64,000 nt of DNA from Mucidula mucida (Eukaryota; Basidiomycota; Agaricomycetes; Agaricales; Physalacriaceae). A model generated the notes under the pieces. The model did no database searches, was not told the origin of the DNA, and saw only the letters and a list, made by a program, of their open reading frames with translations. This document shows positions 1 through 11,268 of this stretch, in pieces (position 1 is the first letter of the stretch; every line of letters begins with the position of its first letter). The stretch covers positions 62,001-126,000 of the forward strand of contig JADNYV010000054.1 in assembly GCA_015501055.1 (NCBI GenBank), given 5' to 3'. The translations under genes were made by a program, and so were the position numbers.

Positions 1-466
1 TCCGTCTTTCCTTCCTTCAAGTGTCCGACTCGACGACCGAAGCGTCAGCCTGCTCGCAGCAAGCGTTCACTCGTTTGTATGACGTTATACTCTCGTAGTC
101 GAGGGAGCGAAGGCGTGCCCTTTGGGGTTGCGCTCACCAGAACGAGCAACGCCATCTAGCTCGCCTCGTGTTTTGAGACCACTCCGGTGTTGACTTGAGC
201 ACGGGGTTTGATGTAGGATGGTGCGTGCGTCGTCATATTCCTGAATCCTGCCGTATGCTGCTATGTGGCTTTGACGGTCTGGTAAAACCATGATGAAAAC
301 ATACTCTAGTCGTACTTCATGTAGTTTTCAAGTCTTGCACAACCATTGCCTCAGTTCCTGGACTACCGCGTCCGAAATAAGATCCGCCTCACATTCGACC
401 GCGTTGGAAACCGAGTGTTAACCCGGCGACTCTCGGCTGAATTTGTTGCGCCACATGTCTTAAAAG
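1..466. other. left-edge stretch without a clear gene
   Basis: No reading frame here has convincing coding character. One 68-codon frame on the minus strand (85-291) has no recognisable motif and no splice partners. The stretch probably holds the 3' flank of the minus-strand BTB gene that ends near 467 and part of a gene outside the window. Confidence 0.4.
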
Positions 467-1758
467 TCAAGTCCGACTCATGTGAAGTGGTGGAACGAAT
501 AGATCGATACAATGGTGGAACGTGATACAATACATGGGGCATGTACTACTAATTAATGAAAATGAGAACATTGAAGATAGCGGCATGCTAAAGAGCAAAC
601 AGGGACAGAAACTCCTTTCAGATGGTCGACTGCAACACGATGAGCAGCTTGAAGCAAAACAGACAGAGCAGCGAACTTTCATCTCAGACCACTGGATAAC
701 GATCGACTTGACGCGCGCAACTATAATGCGCCTGCATGATTTACACTTTACACCGTCCTGTAGGGAAAGAAGCGCGGACTGGATGGTAGCAGTTGAGATG
801 TCTGAGAAATCTACAGTCAAATTATGTACGCGTGTCGCTTGTAACGCAAACGTACTTGCATCTGCATCCCATAATAAGCAAGCCGCTGCCAAAACCCATG
901 CTCGACACAATCTATCGTATGTCGAGTAATTACAGGATGCTGTCGGAGGGTGAGCTTCCAATCTCTCAGACAAAAGCTCCTTCAAAGCATCCTTCCGCGA
1001 AGAATGCAGGTGGAACAACCGGAGAAGGTACTTTGGCCGCACAAGGTCTGCCATCTCATCTGTGATACCTTCCAGACGAAAGTTGAGCAGATGCGGCGAG
1101 GCTGCGACGGCGAGTTCTTCTAGATCGAAACGCGATGCAAGCGCGTACACCTGAAATGGTGCGAGAGGCGTTTGGTACCGCACAGCCTCGTACAGACTGG
1201 CAGCAGGCCAGATGTACGCCTTGGGCTGCACGCCGTAGTGGGGAAAGAGGTTGATCGCACTGATAAGGGTATCGAGGGGATAGAAATCGGCGAGCTTGAT
1301 GCCATAGATGGTGGTGAAGATTACATTCAGAATCAGTCCCACCTCGGGAATGTGAATGGTGCCGTCTTGCGTGGCCTCCGGGAGTAAATCGGCAAAGTTG
1401 TTCTCCGATGAGCGGAGAAGGACGCCTCGATGAATATGGAAGAGGTGATTGTCAGAGGAGATTATCTTCAAGTCGGGACGCGAGAGACCAAACAGTAAAT
1501 TGGGGTGGAACGTGGCTGAAGGCGTGACGGTCGTCGATGGGGGGCACGAGGGGTCGTCCGGCTAGTAAACACTGGAGATTAAACATGTACAGAAGAGAAT
1601 TCTAGTATCCAGCTAACCGGAGGTGTGGGCATCTGCGTTGCAAGCTGGTTCTGGTTTGATTTCTTGTCCCACTCTTGGCCATGAGTAATATTCATTCCAC
1701 ATTCCTCGACATCGCTAACGTTTGTATAGGGCGACGGCGGCGGCAATGGGGCCGACAT
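467..1758 (-). CDS. BTB/POZ domain protein
   Basis: BTB/POZ proteins are dimerising adaptors, and Agaricomycetes carry many lineage-specific copies of unknown role. Exon 1 (1720-1758) encodes a short proline-rich start (MSAPLPPPSPYTN). An intron with GT donor at 1719 and AG acceptor at 1562-1563 leads into exon 2. Exon 2 has the typical N-terminal pattern: a D-L-K-I strand, then DNHLFHIHRGVLLRSS, then a region around LPEATQDGTIHIPE. The ATG at 1758 is chosen because the in-frame codon further upstream is GTG. The C-terminal tail after about IVIQWSEMK is Cys/Ser-rich and unlike the rest, so the true end may come earlier or through an unseen splice. About 377 residues if read straight through. 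Family confident, boundaries less so. Confidence 0.75.
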
Positions 1759-2116
1759 CGTGTGGGCTTCTAGTCTGTTCGGCCCTGTGGCCACGCGATG
1801 CTAGTTGTGTCGCGACTCGGTAAAGTATCTGCAGCTTTCAGAATGTCTGCAGGTTCAGAGCTCTGAAAAGCAATGGGCGCATATCGGAGAGAAAGGCTTT
1901 CTTCGAAACGAGGCCTCATGAATGACCAATGCAGATTGAGATCGCTCACACGCAACAGGTGTGACGTACATGACGCATTTAACAAGCTTTCTAATTCCCA
2001 CACTGTCATAATCTTGTCATTCAGAAATCGTCGCGAATTGCGTGAAATTTTCATGGTACACATACGATCACGAGTACAGAAAGAGAACGGTACTGGTACA
2101 GGGATATGGCTTCTTT

Positions 2117-2940
2117 TCAATTGGGTGCGTCAGGCTGAGCAGCAGGGGCCGCAGTCCCCGCAGCCTCGTGCGCGTTCCCAGGCTGAGAGAGAGGCTCAGA
2201 CTTTTCCTTTACCTGCGCGAGCGGCATGGAGGAAGCCGTCATCGCCGAAGACAAGTGCATGAGACACAACACCCCAGCGATGGTCAACAGCGACCATCCA
2301 ATCCACGCAAAAACAAGGATGGATGTCAGCGTGTTGCATTCCTTGAGGAAGACCGTGAAGCGCGCGCAATAGTTGCGTCCCGGAATAATTTGATTCTGGA
2401 AACAAACGTCAACATTTACTGCTTGACAAATGTGAAAATGCTTTACGGTTGTAATTGCAGCACCGACAAGCCACATCAGCCAGAGAATGAACAACCCGAT
2501 CATTTCGGCGACAACGCGTCGAGGAAGGCGACGCGCACGCACAGTAGAAGTGCGGTAGGTATTATCGGCATCCTCGCCCATGAGGAGGACCACACTGGCA
2601 CGCGAACGCGTGAAGAATGGAATGAGAAACGTCAAAACGACTTACGCCACAGGGACCCAGATAATGCCAAGGATCGAGCTGACAAGCAACTCAACAATGA
2701 TAGGATCTGAAGAAATGAGGTTGGACAGAGATAAGGGTACGGGACCACGTACCATAGTAACTGCGACGGAGGGACACACTTTCCGTGAAGTGAATGCGGT
2801 ACGCGGTTAGACCCATCAACACGAGGGACACAAACCACTATGTGCGAATGAGTGGATTAACCAGCGAGTTCGGCTAAGGCGCTTACCAACAAGAAGTACG
2901 CCGCCAGCCGACTGGGAATATAGGTGTAGGTGTGTGCCAT
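2117..2940 (-). CDS. four-TM (MARVEL-like) membrane protein
   Basis: Five exons on the minus strand (2887-2940, 2753-2837, 2646-2706, 2447-2594, 2117-2395) join in phase to a protein of 208 residues. There are four hydrophobic segments: around AAYFLLWFVSLVLMGLTAY, IIVELLVSSILGIIWVPV, MIGLFILWLMWLVGAAI and SILVFAWIGWSLLTIAGVL. A basic linker follows segment 2 and a Pro/Ala-rich cytosolic tail ends the protein. This size and topology match fungal MARVEL-like tetraspan proteins of plasma-membrane or vesicle domains; the exact role is unknown. The 51-nt intron 2396-2446 is a multiple of three and open in frame, so it could be retained, but it has a GTAAAG donor and a pyrimidine-rich end. The splice model is good; the function is family-level inference. 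Confidence 0.72.
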
Positions 2941-3465
2941 CGCAAAACAAGTATGGAAGAGGATTGGTCAAGAAGGGCGAGCTTTTAAACATGTCTGGCT
3001 GGGTGCGGATAATCTTGATGGGGAGATTATTCAATCGTCAGATGGTAGAGACCAAATAGACTTTGTAGACAAGAGGCCAAGAGGTATCGCATTCAGTCGA
3101 TCGTTCCTCTAATTATGCTTCCTAGAGGCTCAGTACGCAACTGAGTATCTCATCTCACAGATAGTTGTTTCAGGGTGGCTGACGCGTCGAAGAGCTTGTC
3201 AGAGTTGGGACAGGGTTGGCATTCTGGCAAAGAGGAAGGAATATTTTGAGACAGACCTTGTTCCTGGATAGCAGTACCCAGCGGTAAATAGCGCCACATG
3301 CCCGTGATCTAGGTCCAGCCGAAAAGTGAGACGGCGATTGAATATATCCGATGGATCATTTCCGCTCGGAGAGTTCCCAGAAATGTCAATAACCTAAGGA
3401 TTTAGCAAGAGGAACCAAAAGAGCTTGAATATTTCCGCTATAGATAAAGTGGGTAGCAAAAAAAT
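2941..3465. other. intergenic stretch
   Basis: Upstream region of the minus-strand tetraspan gene and 3' flank of the DUF2461 gene. Short frames here (such as 2930-3112 plus) have no recognisable motif. I see nothing else in it. Confidence 0.5.
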
Positions 3466-5102
3466 CTAATCATTATCATCGTTATCCGGCGCAATTGTTA
3501 TCATATCATTCAGACTGTTCGTATGTCAACGAACGCTGAAAATCGAAGAACAGGAAACACCCACCAATGAACTAAGGGTCTCACGACTTCGGCCACAGTA
3601 GCCAGCGTCTCTTTAAAATCGGGATCCAGAACTTCACTATCTAGGAACCTATAATAACATCAAGGTTAGCTCATGGCGTCAGTTTCGTGAATATGCATGC
3701 CTGTGAATAACAGCGAATGAACGGCATTTCAACAAGTCGATATCCCTAACTATCATGAGTATGTCTCAAACTCTCTGCCGCGCTGAACAACGTACTGGTG
3801 GTTCTTATCAATGCCTTTAGGCGCTACCTTGAGCTCGTCTTCGGACCCGAAGATATTTTGTCGCGAGCCATCTGAGGCACGCTTTGGTTCACCAAAATAT
3901 TTGACAAAGTCTGGGGATGAGATCGCGTCGCGTAATCGTTGCGGGTCGTGTTGAATGTTGTGGCTGATGAATGGTAAACAATTATCCATGATTAGGCAGT
4001 ATTTCCGCACCGTATCGTATCCAGTTCATTCTTTCCTGGACACCACAATCCAGCAGCGAGCAAACTTCCACCCCCAGGTTTGACTATAGCAAACTAAATC
4101 AGGCAATCACCGCATCCGAAATCGTATGCGTACTTGATCTACCAGTCAGAGAAACCATCAGCGTCATGGCATGGACAAGTACGAAATTCTTACATATGGT
4201 CTGAAATACGGTATGTCAATGACAATGCTAGCGCAACTGAATGAGGAACTTACAAGCAGCGAAGATGCCTTTCCGTCCGCTACGCGAGAAACTGGCAGAG
4301 AAATTGGTTTTGTATGGCGTCTTGTCATTGCTGAAGCGCACGTCGCGGTATATCCTATGAATAAGGTCCTTTGGAGGTAGCGGAGGCACTTCAGGATCGA
4401 CACCGGTCAACACGTCCGTGAACGCGTCGACAAAGTCTTTCCATTCCTTTTCGGCCTGCCTGTAGACGCTATCTACCCACCTCTTTATTAACGAATGGTT
4501 ACAAATGAACGCCTAGGTGTACCATGTAGTTTGAACCTGTGTCGCAGTCAGTCCAAGGACCCCCAGTTGGGACGAACGTACCATTCACGGTCGTTGCACT
4601 TTGGATCCTGCAGTTTCTGCAAAAAGTCGAGAGTATTCTTAGATATTTGACCGGCGGGAACTGGACGCGGTGAGAACATGTAATTGGAGTTGGCAAGCAA
4701 CGCACCTTGTCCACTCTTGGGAGCTTCAATAACGACGCCGACAACCTTCTGGCCTGCCTTGAGGTCGAGTCCCTCATCATCATCATCGTCGTCGATTGGC
4801 TTGGTCTTTTTCTTGGGACTGCGTTTCGGTTTGGGCAGATCGTCGTCTAAATCATCACTGTTGTACTCTTCCTCGTCGGACTCGACCTTTGCCTTTTTCT
4901 TTCGCGGACTGCTCTTCTTGGACGACTGGCGAGGCTTCTTGGCCTTTGGTTTAGGCGCGACGTCGGTGTCACTGGCATCGGTGCCATCGTTTCGCTTGCG
5001 CTTTGGTGTACTTTTCGCCTTGCGTTTCAGCGCGTCTTCGACATCTGACGCGTCGGGCGACTCGAAATATGAAGATTTGGTTGAACGCGCTCTGAGTGAC
5101 AT
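3466..5102 (-). CDS. DUF2461 / TIGR02453 family protein with micro-exons
   Basis: Conserved protein of unknown biochemical role found in bacteria and fungi. Ten exons on the minus strand: 4582-5102, 4523-4536, 4254-4472, 4194-4200, 4134-4138, 4011-4083, 3796-3963, 3701-3745, 3565-3648 and 3466-3514. They sum to 1185 nt, an exact 394-residue frame. Residues 1-115 are a lysine/acid-rich disordered leader with KKP and SPKKK runs and an Asp run, probably nuclear. The domain then shows NDREWFKLHDSVYR, IYRDVRFSNDKTPYKTNF, a YHISIKPGGG stretch assembled from 7- and 5-nt exons, and SEDELKVAPKGIDKNH, all recognisable family blocks. The intron at 3649-3700 starts with GC. The stop lies 82 bp beyond the RPL12 stop in the same orientation. 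Family assignment strong; function not known. Confidence 0.9.
4770..4796. repeat. trinucleotide run encoding poly-Asp
   Basis: A CAT/CGT trinucleotide run on the plus strand, read as GAT/GAC codons on the minus strand. It gives a run of seven Asp in the disordered leader of the DUF2461 protein. Such runs often vary in length between strains. Confidence 0.7.
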
Positions 5103-5184
5103 GGTCGTGGTAAAGAGTCAAGTGAGATCGGACAACGTGACGCGTCGAGCAGAAAAAATATAATATGAATTGTACAATGTACAA

Positions 5185-5823
5185 CTACTCCTCGGGGACT
5201 TCAATCTCACCGTCGTTGATAGCGTCAATGATGTCGTGGGGTGGCTTGCCATCAATAGTGCAGCCAACACTCTGGGCAGTGCCCAGTATCTCCTTGACAC
5301 ACCCTGAGAGCTCCTTGGCCAAGGATTTTGAGTACATTGTCCGCGCAATGTCAAATATCTCGTCAAGGGGAATGTTGCCACTATGCTTGATGTTCTTCTC
5401 CTTCTTTCTGTCACGGGGAGGCTCTATGGAACACGTCGATAAATGAGATACAGATCGATTGGGCAAACGCACCCTTGAGAGCACGGATAACGAGTGATGA
5501 GGCAGAGGGGACAACGGAGACTTGTGCTTGACGATTTTGAATGGTAAGCTGGACAGTGACCCGTAGACCCTTCCATGCGCCGGTAGCCTTTGCGATGTCT
5601 TCTCCGACCTTCTTGGGCGACTTTGGAGGGATCAGATCACAGACACATAAGAGGATAAACACACACCAAACCCAAAGGACCAATCTTGGGTGCAAGTGCA
5701 GATGAAGCACCGACCTCACCACCAGTAGCCCTCAGGTAGATGATTTTGATTTCATTGGGGTCCTAAACGTCGGTAAGCACAGCAGCAAGAAAAGAGGGGT
5801 ATGCTGACGAGTTTTGGGGCCAT
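5185..5823 (-). CDS. RPL12: 60S ribosomal protein uL11 (L12)
   Basis: uL11 forms the base of the P-stalk with 28S rRNA in the large ribosomal subunit, where it helps recruit elongation factors. Four exons (5809-5823, 5667-5762, 5473-5620, 5185-5423) total 498 nt, giving 165 residues, the usual length for eukaryotic uL11. The start MAPKLDPNEIK, the [18 protein letters not shown] block, [19 protein letters not shown] and the C-terminal [20 protein letters not shown] are diagnostic. The first coding exon is only 15 nt (MAPKL), common in ribosomal protein genes. The start codon faces the plus-strand cyclin gene 195 bp away, so the two probably share a divergent promoter region. Confidence 0.98.
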
Positions 5824-6018
5824 TGTGGAAAAACTGAGAACGAGGCTTACTACACTGCAGCGATCAGTGTCCGAGTGAATTGATAAAGTTCAAGCCCCGA
5901 TCAAAAAACTGTACAGCTCGGGGGTGCTTGGTTCTGCTTGGCTGCGGCGTGGATCGCATTCGGCGTGGTGAGAGCACGTTCCTTGGTAGTGTCAGTGACT
6001 GTCGACTGCAATGGATCG

Positions 6019-6930
6019 ATGGAATCAGCCAGTACCGAGCTGCCAGCTGCATTTGAGCTTGCCTCTATAGAGGTTATTGTCGACCTTATAGGTAAACTTG
6101 GACATCTCACCACACTTGTGAGAGTACTAACAACAATCATTAGCCGACATGCTTGAACGATTAATGGCCCATAATGACAGGATTGCCCTCAGTCCGTGAG
6201 TATGCCCCTTCCAGGCCGTACAGTGCGATAATAGGGCCGTAGGGAGTCTCTGACTCGCTTTCATTCTCGTTCGGCGCCTGCCATTTCTGTGTTGGACTAT
6301 CTGAAGCGCATCGTCAAGTTTATAAACGTCGAGGTATGTAGATCATCCCCGGATCTGTCTTCTTACCTCTGATCCCGGTCTAGAAAACGTGTCTTCTCAT
6401 TACACTTCACTACATTGACCAGATCTGTTCCCAGATGCCCCTCTTCACTCTTTCTTCGCTCACTTGCCATCGCTTCATCATCACTTCGGTCGCCGTCTCT
6501 TCAAAATGCCTCTGTGACACCTTTTGTACCAATGCTCTTTATGCAAAGGTCGGCGGCATCACCGTCACAGAATTGAACATTCTTGAACGCGAATTCCTGG
6601 CGATGATCAATTGGCGTTTGATGGTAAGGCAATCATTTGCTTCCTTTTTCGCCCTTGCTCATTTCCCAGACAACTCGTGAAGTTCTGAACGAGTACTACG
6701 TCAACCTCGTGCGCACGCATAGTAAAGGGACGTACGTTCTTGAGACGACGTCCGAGGATAGTGACACCGAGATGGATTTCGAGAGCGAGTATTCCTCGCC
6801 ATCGTCTCTCAGCCAACGGCGGACCCCCACGGCTGGACTACCGCCTCCTCGGGCCACCATCGAACAGAACATGGCATTTGCTGCACTGCAGCAGTCGCAG
6901 CGCATGGAAAGTACCTCCGGCGACGGTTAA
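6019..6930 (+). CDS. PHO80-type cyclin
   Basis: Pho80/Pcl-type cyclins partner a Pho85/CDK5-class kinase in phosphate and nutrient signalling. Five exons (6019-6091, 6144-6195, 6243-6333, 6384-6623, 6670-6930) join in phase to 238 residues. The cyclin core is clear: DMLERLMAHNDRIALSP, LTRFHSRSAPAISVLDYLKR, a YIDQI helix, LSSLTCHRFIITSVAVSSK, FCTNALYAKVGG and TVTELNILEREFLAMINWRL. This order and wording is typical of the PHO80 branch. The C-terminal 60 residues are acidic and Ser-rich, then Pro-rich, and may be regulatory. ATG 6019 is the first in-frame Met before the fold; an upstream exon cannot be excluded because the frame stays open 5' of it. Which Pho85 partner it binds cannot be told from the sequence. 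Confidence 0.85.
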
Positions 6931-8001
6931 TACTCCCCTAGAGGAACACATACTTATACATTTATTTATCCGCCACACACCAAGCAACGTACTACCACTG
7001 TATCCATTACATCGGCAATTATCATCACTGTGTCACTTTGATCATTGAAAGAGGGCTACTCTCACAAGACTCACTATTCTTCAGAGTGTGGAGGAGGCTT
7101 CGACTGGGGATATCGTAAGTTCTCAATTGCGCAGCATGTTCTTATTCAAGACGCCTATAGGTGCCGTGTTGTATGTTAAATCACGCCTGTGCTGTGGCCA
7201 AATAACAACACCAAGGATTATAACCACCGTGCTACCAACGACATTGCTTATCTCCGAATACTTACTGGTCGTCATCAGATCGTCCAGACATCGTCGGCAT
7301 GCCATGGCGTTCTCTTCGAATAAAATTGCGCAACCCCCAAGATGCGTGAAATACGGAGTTCTTGGTAACATCACATCATACGGCGTTCAATTGATACCTG
7401 GCCAAGGTTCCTTATCGTTAAATGCCCATTGGACGTCAACTTGATTCGTATGTCCTCTCTTGAGCAATTCACCGTCGAGCAGAACGTGTTTTTCTTTGAT
7501 ATTTCGTTGACACCTTCTCGGCTAATCGAACAGATATCTTTACCTCGCGGATGCAATCCAGACTCGTCAAGAATTCATGCGAATGTCGGTACCGCAATTA
7601 GACGTCCTTCTGCTTCGCGATATGCAAACAGGATGAATCTGAGATTTCTAGAACCATAAATTAACTTTGTTAATAAAGACAGTCTATATTGAACTTGTTC
7701 ACATGTACAAGCGGTAGGCTACAACACAAATAGATTGATTACTCGTTCTTCGTCAAGAGAACATGAACAACTGAAACTACACAATTGCTAGCAATTAAAT
7801 AAGTCTTACTATGTAGTGATAATTGCACAAAAAACAAACGATTGAACAGGTGTTTGTGTTGAGTCCTATGTGAAAAAAATAAATGATGCTGATCAAGGGA
7901 AAAATACCCTGAGTTGTAAGTACGACAACGACAAAACACGACAGCACTACTTTACCCAACACACGTACTCACGAAACACCAAACGATATCGTACACTCTG
8001 C
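6931..8001. other. sparse region between the cyclin and kinase genes
   Basis: Converging 3' flanks of the plus-strand cyclin and the minus-strand kinase. It is AT-rich after about 7660. Apart from the doubtful 7380-7665 element I could not support a gene. Confidence 0.5.
7380..7665 (+). other. possible small gene or remnant of unknown type
   Basis: A frame starting at ATG 7421, with a GTATGT donor at 7448 and an AG acceptor just before 7535, would encode about 42 residues ending in LDVLLLRDMQTG. It includes a helical-looking stretch (ADAIQTRQEFMRMSVPQ). A second coding-like frame lies just upstream (about 7213-7320) but ends in a stop and could not be joined. No family was recognised. The short Phe-Met-Arg-Met-Ser pattern faintly resembles the N-terminal region of fungal DDE transposases, but this is a weak impression. 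It could equally be chance. Confidence 0.2.
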
Positions 8002-11000
8002 CTATCGCCTCAAGGCACTCAACATCTTCGCCAACGTATTGATTTGTGCGCGTTGAACCTTTCCTCCCGTATTATTGTGACCATCGTCATCGTCCACGTC
8101 GGTAGTGCTCACGGCCACATCGATCTTCGGCCTCTCGCTTATCGTACCCAAAGGAGCGTCCTTCGTCTTTCGTGTGCGCCGCTTTCGGACAGGCGGTGAG
8201 CCGAACAAGTCGCCCTCTGGATCAATGTACTGTCCTCGAGGCAGCTGGTCAAGTTCCCAGGGAACGCCATCCATGACTAAATAGAGAATGAGCCAAGTTA
8301 GAACGAACTTGAAGGAATACATACTCTTGATGTTCTTGGGGACATTTGTATATGGACCATGGTTATGCGTACTGATGGAAGACGAACTGTGCGTGCTCGG
8401 AGCCTTGGGACCCGTTCTCCAACTGCCTGCGCTGATGCTTGTAGCAGCCGTGGAAATGCTCCGAACACTGGCATTGCTATTGCTGTAGCGGGTGAAAGCG
8501 CTGCTTGAAGTATTCATCGAACTGCGCCAGTTACTCGACGCCATTGAACTTGAACTCGACGCCAGACGATTAGGACTTGGAGACAGCTTAGGCACAGCAC
8601 TACGACTCCCACCAGTGTGCGGCGACAATGACCCTCTTGCGCGACGCCCTCGACTCCAAGTATCGTCGTCAGCGGGTGCTGGAGGTGCTGGAGGGGGTGC
8701 GTCGAGGCTCATAATCAAAGAGGTAACGTTACTTGCGGTAGCTGACATACCGGTTGTAACGTCCACCGATGAAGACGACATCGATGGCCCCGGCTCGTCC
8801 ACGGGCGACATACGACCAGCCTGCTGCGCCAAATTAGCCGAGCTTGCCTTGCCAAAGCTCAACTTCCACTTCGACGGCTTCTTGGTGACCGGCAGTGATG
8901 TCGTCGACGTCGACGCGTGTGCGTGTGCGGGCGACGGCGTAACAGATAATGTAGGAGAAGAAGGAATAGGCGGAGGAGCCATGGGTTGGCTTTTAGACAA
9001 CAATGGAGTGGGAAGGGCATACATAGCCACAGGCTCGTACGGACCGTCACGACGACGGCGAGCCGACGACGTCGTCGAGGTAGTGGATGGGACTGAGGAG
9101 GTTGCAGACCGCATCGAAGATACCTTGGAAGCCTTACTTATTTCGCGCGCAAGTGATTGCGACGCCACAGCCAAGGTTGCCAGTGTCTCATCCTTCGGGG
9201 TGGTAGGCGTCCCAATGACTGCACCCTTGCCTTTACGAGTACCGCGCTTCCTCCTTTTGTTAGTCGAGGTGGAACGAGAGGTCATAAGGATCTCCTGTGG
9301 TTCATCCTGCTCTTGTACAGACGGAATATGAGATTGAGGCTCGGCAGTGACGGGACGCTCGTAAGCGGGTTCTAAGGATGGTGCACGAGACAATGAACGC
9401 GTCGCCATCGCTGGTGTACGAATAGCAGACGACGTACGCGAAGCTTGCCTCGAAGAAGGACGGTGAGAAGGAGGGACGGAGGTAGAGATGGGATAACCCT
9501 GGGTGGAAGAGATTGACAGACCACGCTGGTGGTGAACGGGCGTGGGATGATTCCCAAGGAGCTCTGGCAAGTCCTTCACCCATGAGCCAAAATCGAAGGC
9601 AGAGATACGAGCGGAATCGTCGTTGGTATCCTCCAAGACGTTGAACACCCGATTAGCGAGCATCTCCGCCACTGGGCGAGTCATGCCCGTGAAACGTTGC
9701 AAAAAGAAATCCACCGGACTTCGACGAAACAGATCGAATGACTTGCAGGCGCCTTGATGTGTATCCGTCCAGGGGTTGAAGTGGTACAACCTGTTCAGGA
9801 ACGAGTCAACACAAGGTGGCTCGCGGAGATGAAAAAAATGTGACAACGAACATGTTGATGAGGACAATTCCAAGGGACCAGACATCGGCCGCACGAGGGC
9901 TATAGGTAGGCGCAACATTGTTCCTACATTCTGAACAACAAAACGTTAGGGAGAGACCTGTTGGACAAGATGATTGACATACCATAACTCATGTAGGGTG
10001 CGCTGCCGCAATCCATATCTGATGAATCAACATCAGTTGTCGACAGCCCAAAGTCAGTGAGTTTGACGATGACTTTGCGTTCTTGGCGGCCGTCAAAAGT
10101 GGTGTGCCAACCATCTGTGACAATAAAGTTTTCAGGCTTGATATCGCGATGGAAGACCTGCTGGGCATGACAAGCGGCGACGGCGTCACACATCTGGGAG
10201 AACATGGATGATATGAGCCGGAGGCGTGTACGGGAGAGGAGTTGGGAGGGATGGAGGTTTGATAACAGACTGGGAGTGGGGGGTGTTCGTGAGCATGTGG
10301 GGGAAGGATCAGTACAGGTTGGGGAGTCGGTTTCGTAATGATCGCGGGCTTGTTCGAGAAAATAAAATAAGTCCTCGCCTGGGACATACTCCAGGAGGAG
10401 GAGAAGAAATGAAGACGTCTCAAGGGTACGGTGGAGGGTGACGATGTTTGGGTGCGAGTCGAGGGACTGATGAATGGTGACCTAACATTGTGGCGCTGTG
10501 TGAGTGGCCGTGCGAGAACGAAGACAGAATACACACCTCGGACATTTGCGCTGCTAGAGCCTCCTCGTCGAGGTTCGCTTTCGACAGACACTTTATCGCG
10601 TACTCGCGCCCATAAACCGTAGATGGTCCTTTCGAACCGTGGCTATCCATCTCCATAGCACCGACTGCAGCGACATGACCATCCTCCGAAGGCGGCGGAC
10701 GGTACAAGACTTCGCGCACAAGATAGACGACAGCGTAACTGCCAGCCCCTAGCCGACGAACGACTTCAAACTCCTGGGCAGGCTCGTCGAGTGATGGAGA
10801 CGGCGGAGGCTCTTTGGAATCGATCGAGACAAGGCGTATGAACTCGCCCTGCAGCTTGGCGCCATGGCCGACGAAATCGCCGGGAAAGAGCACATCGTCT
10901 AAAGTGGACGATAAGGACGAACGTCGGGAGCTGGCGGGGGATTTTGACGAGGCAGGTCTTGGGATAGGAACTGAAATTGAAGCTTGACGGGAAGAAACAT

Positions 11001-11268
11001 AAGGGTTCCGTGGCAGCTTTGAGGACGTGAGGGTTGGGGACGGAGCAGAATTAGGAATAGAAGAAAAGGTCGAGGGCGGCGGGAGACCAGTGTACTGAGG
11101 ACGAGGTACAGCATCCTTGTAGATGCGTTTGCTGGTCAAGGAGGAGGGAAAGCGGGATTGATCATTACGGCTGTCGTTGCGACTGTCGGGGCTGTGGTAG
11201 CTGGCATGGTCTTTGGCGCGGACCTTTGTGGACGACGATATCGGGCGAAGAACTGGATATTGCAACAT
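8002..11268 (-). CDS. Ran1/Ksp1-like serine/threonine protein kinase
   Basis: Five exons (10537-11268, 9983-10481, 9852-9930, 8325-9790, 8002-8276) sum to 3051 nt, 1016 residues. After a Ser/Pro-rich leader the kinase domain shows the glycine loop GAGSYAVVYLV, the Lys motif YAIKCLSK, EYVPGEDLFYFLEQ in the hinge, the catalytic loop HRDIKPEN and DFGLS. The activation segment ends in SAPYMSYECRNN where many kinases have APE; the Glu is kept and the Pro replaced by Tyr. This form is known in the Ran1/Ksp1/Sks1 group, which acts in nutrient and meiotic control. An insertion of about 45 residues rich in Thr/Pro sits in the N/C-lobe linker, and a disordered C-tail of about 450 residues follows. The start is the first ATG of the open frame; a longer N-terminus is possible. 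Kinase certain, subfamily likely. Confidence 0.85.

Noticed and set aside
2042..2710. 222-codon plus-strand frame
   Set aside because: Antisense to the tetraspan gene, very Arg-rich, no splice logic. The minus strand gives four clean membrane segments.
4684..5163. 159-codon plus-strand Ser/Phe-rich frame
   Set aside because: Antisense of the Lys/Asp-rich leader of the DUF2461 protein.
8492..9331. 279-codon plus-strand frame
   Set aside because: It is antisense to the disordered C-tail of the Ran1/Ksp1-like kinase. Its Asp/Val/Gly-rich product mirrors the Ser/Thr/Pro codons of the true gene and has no motif.
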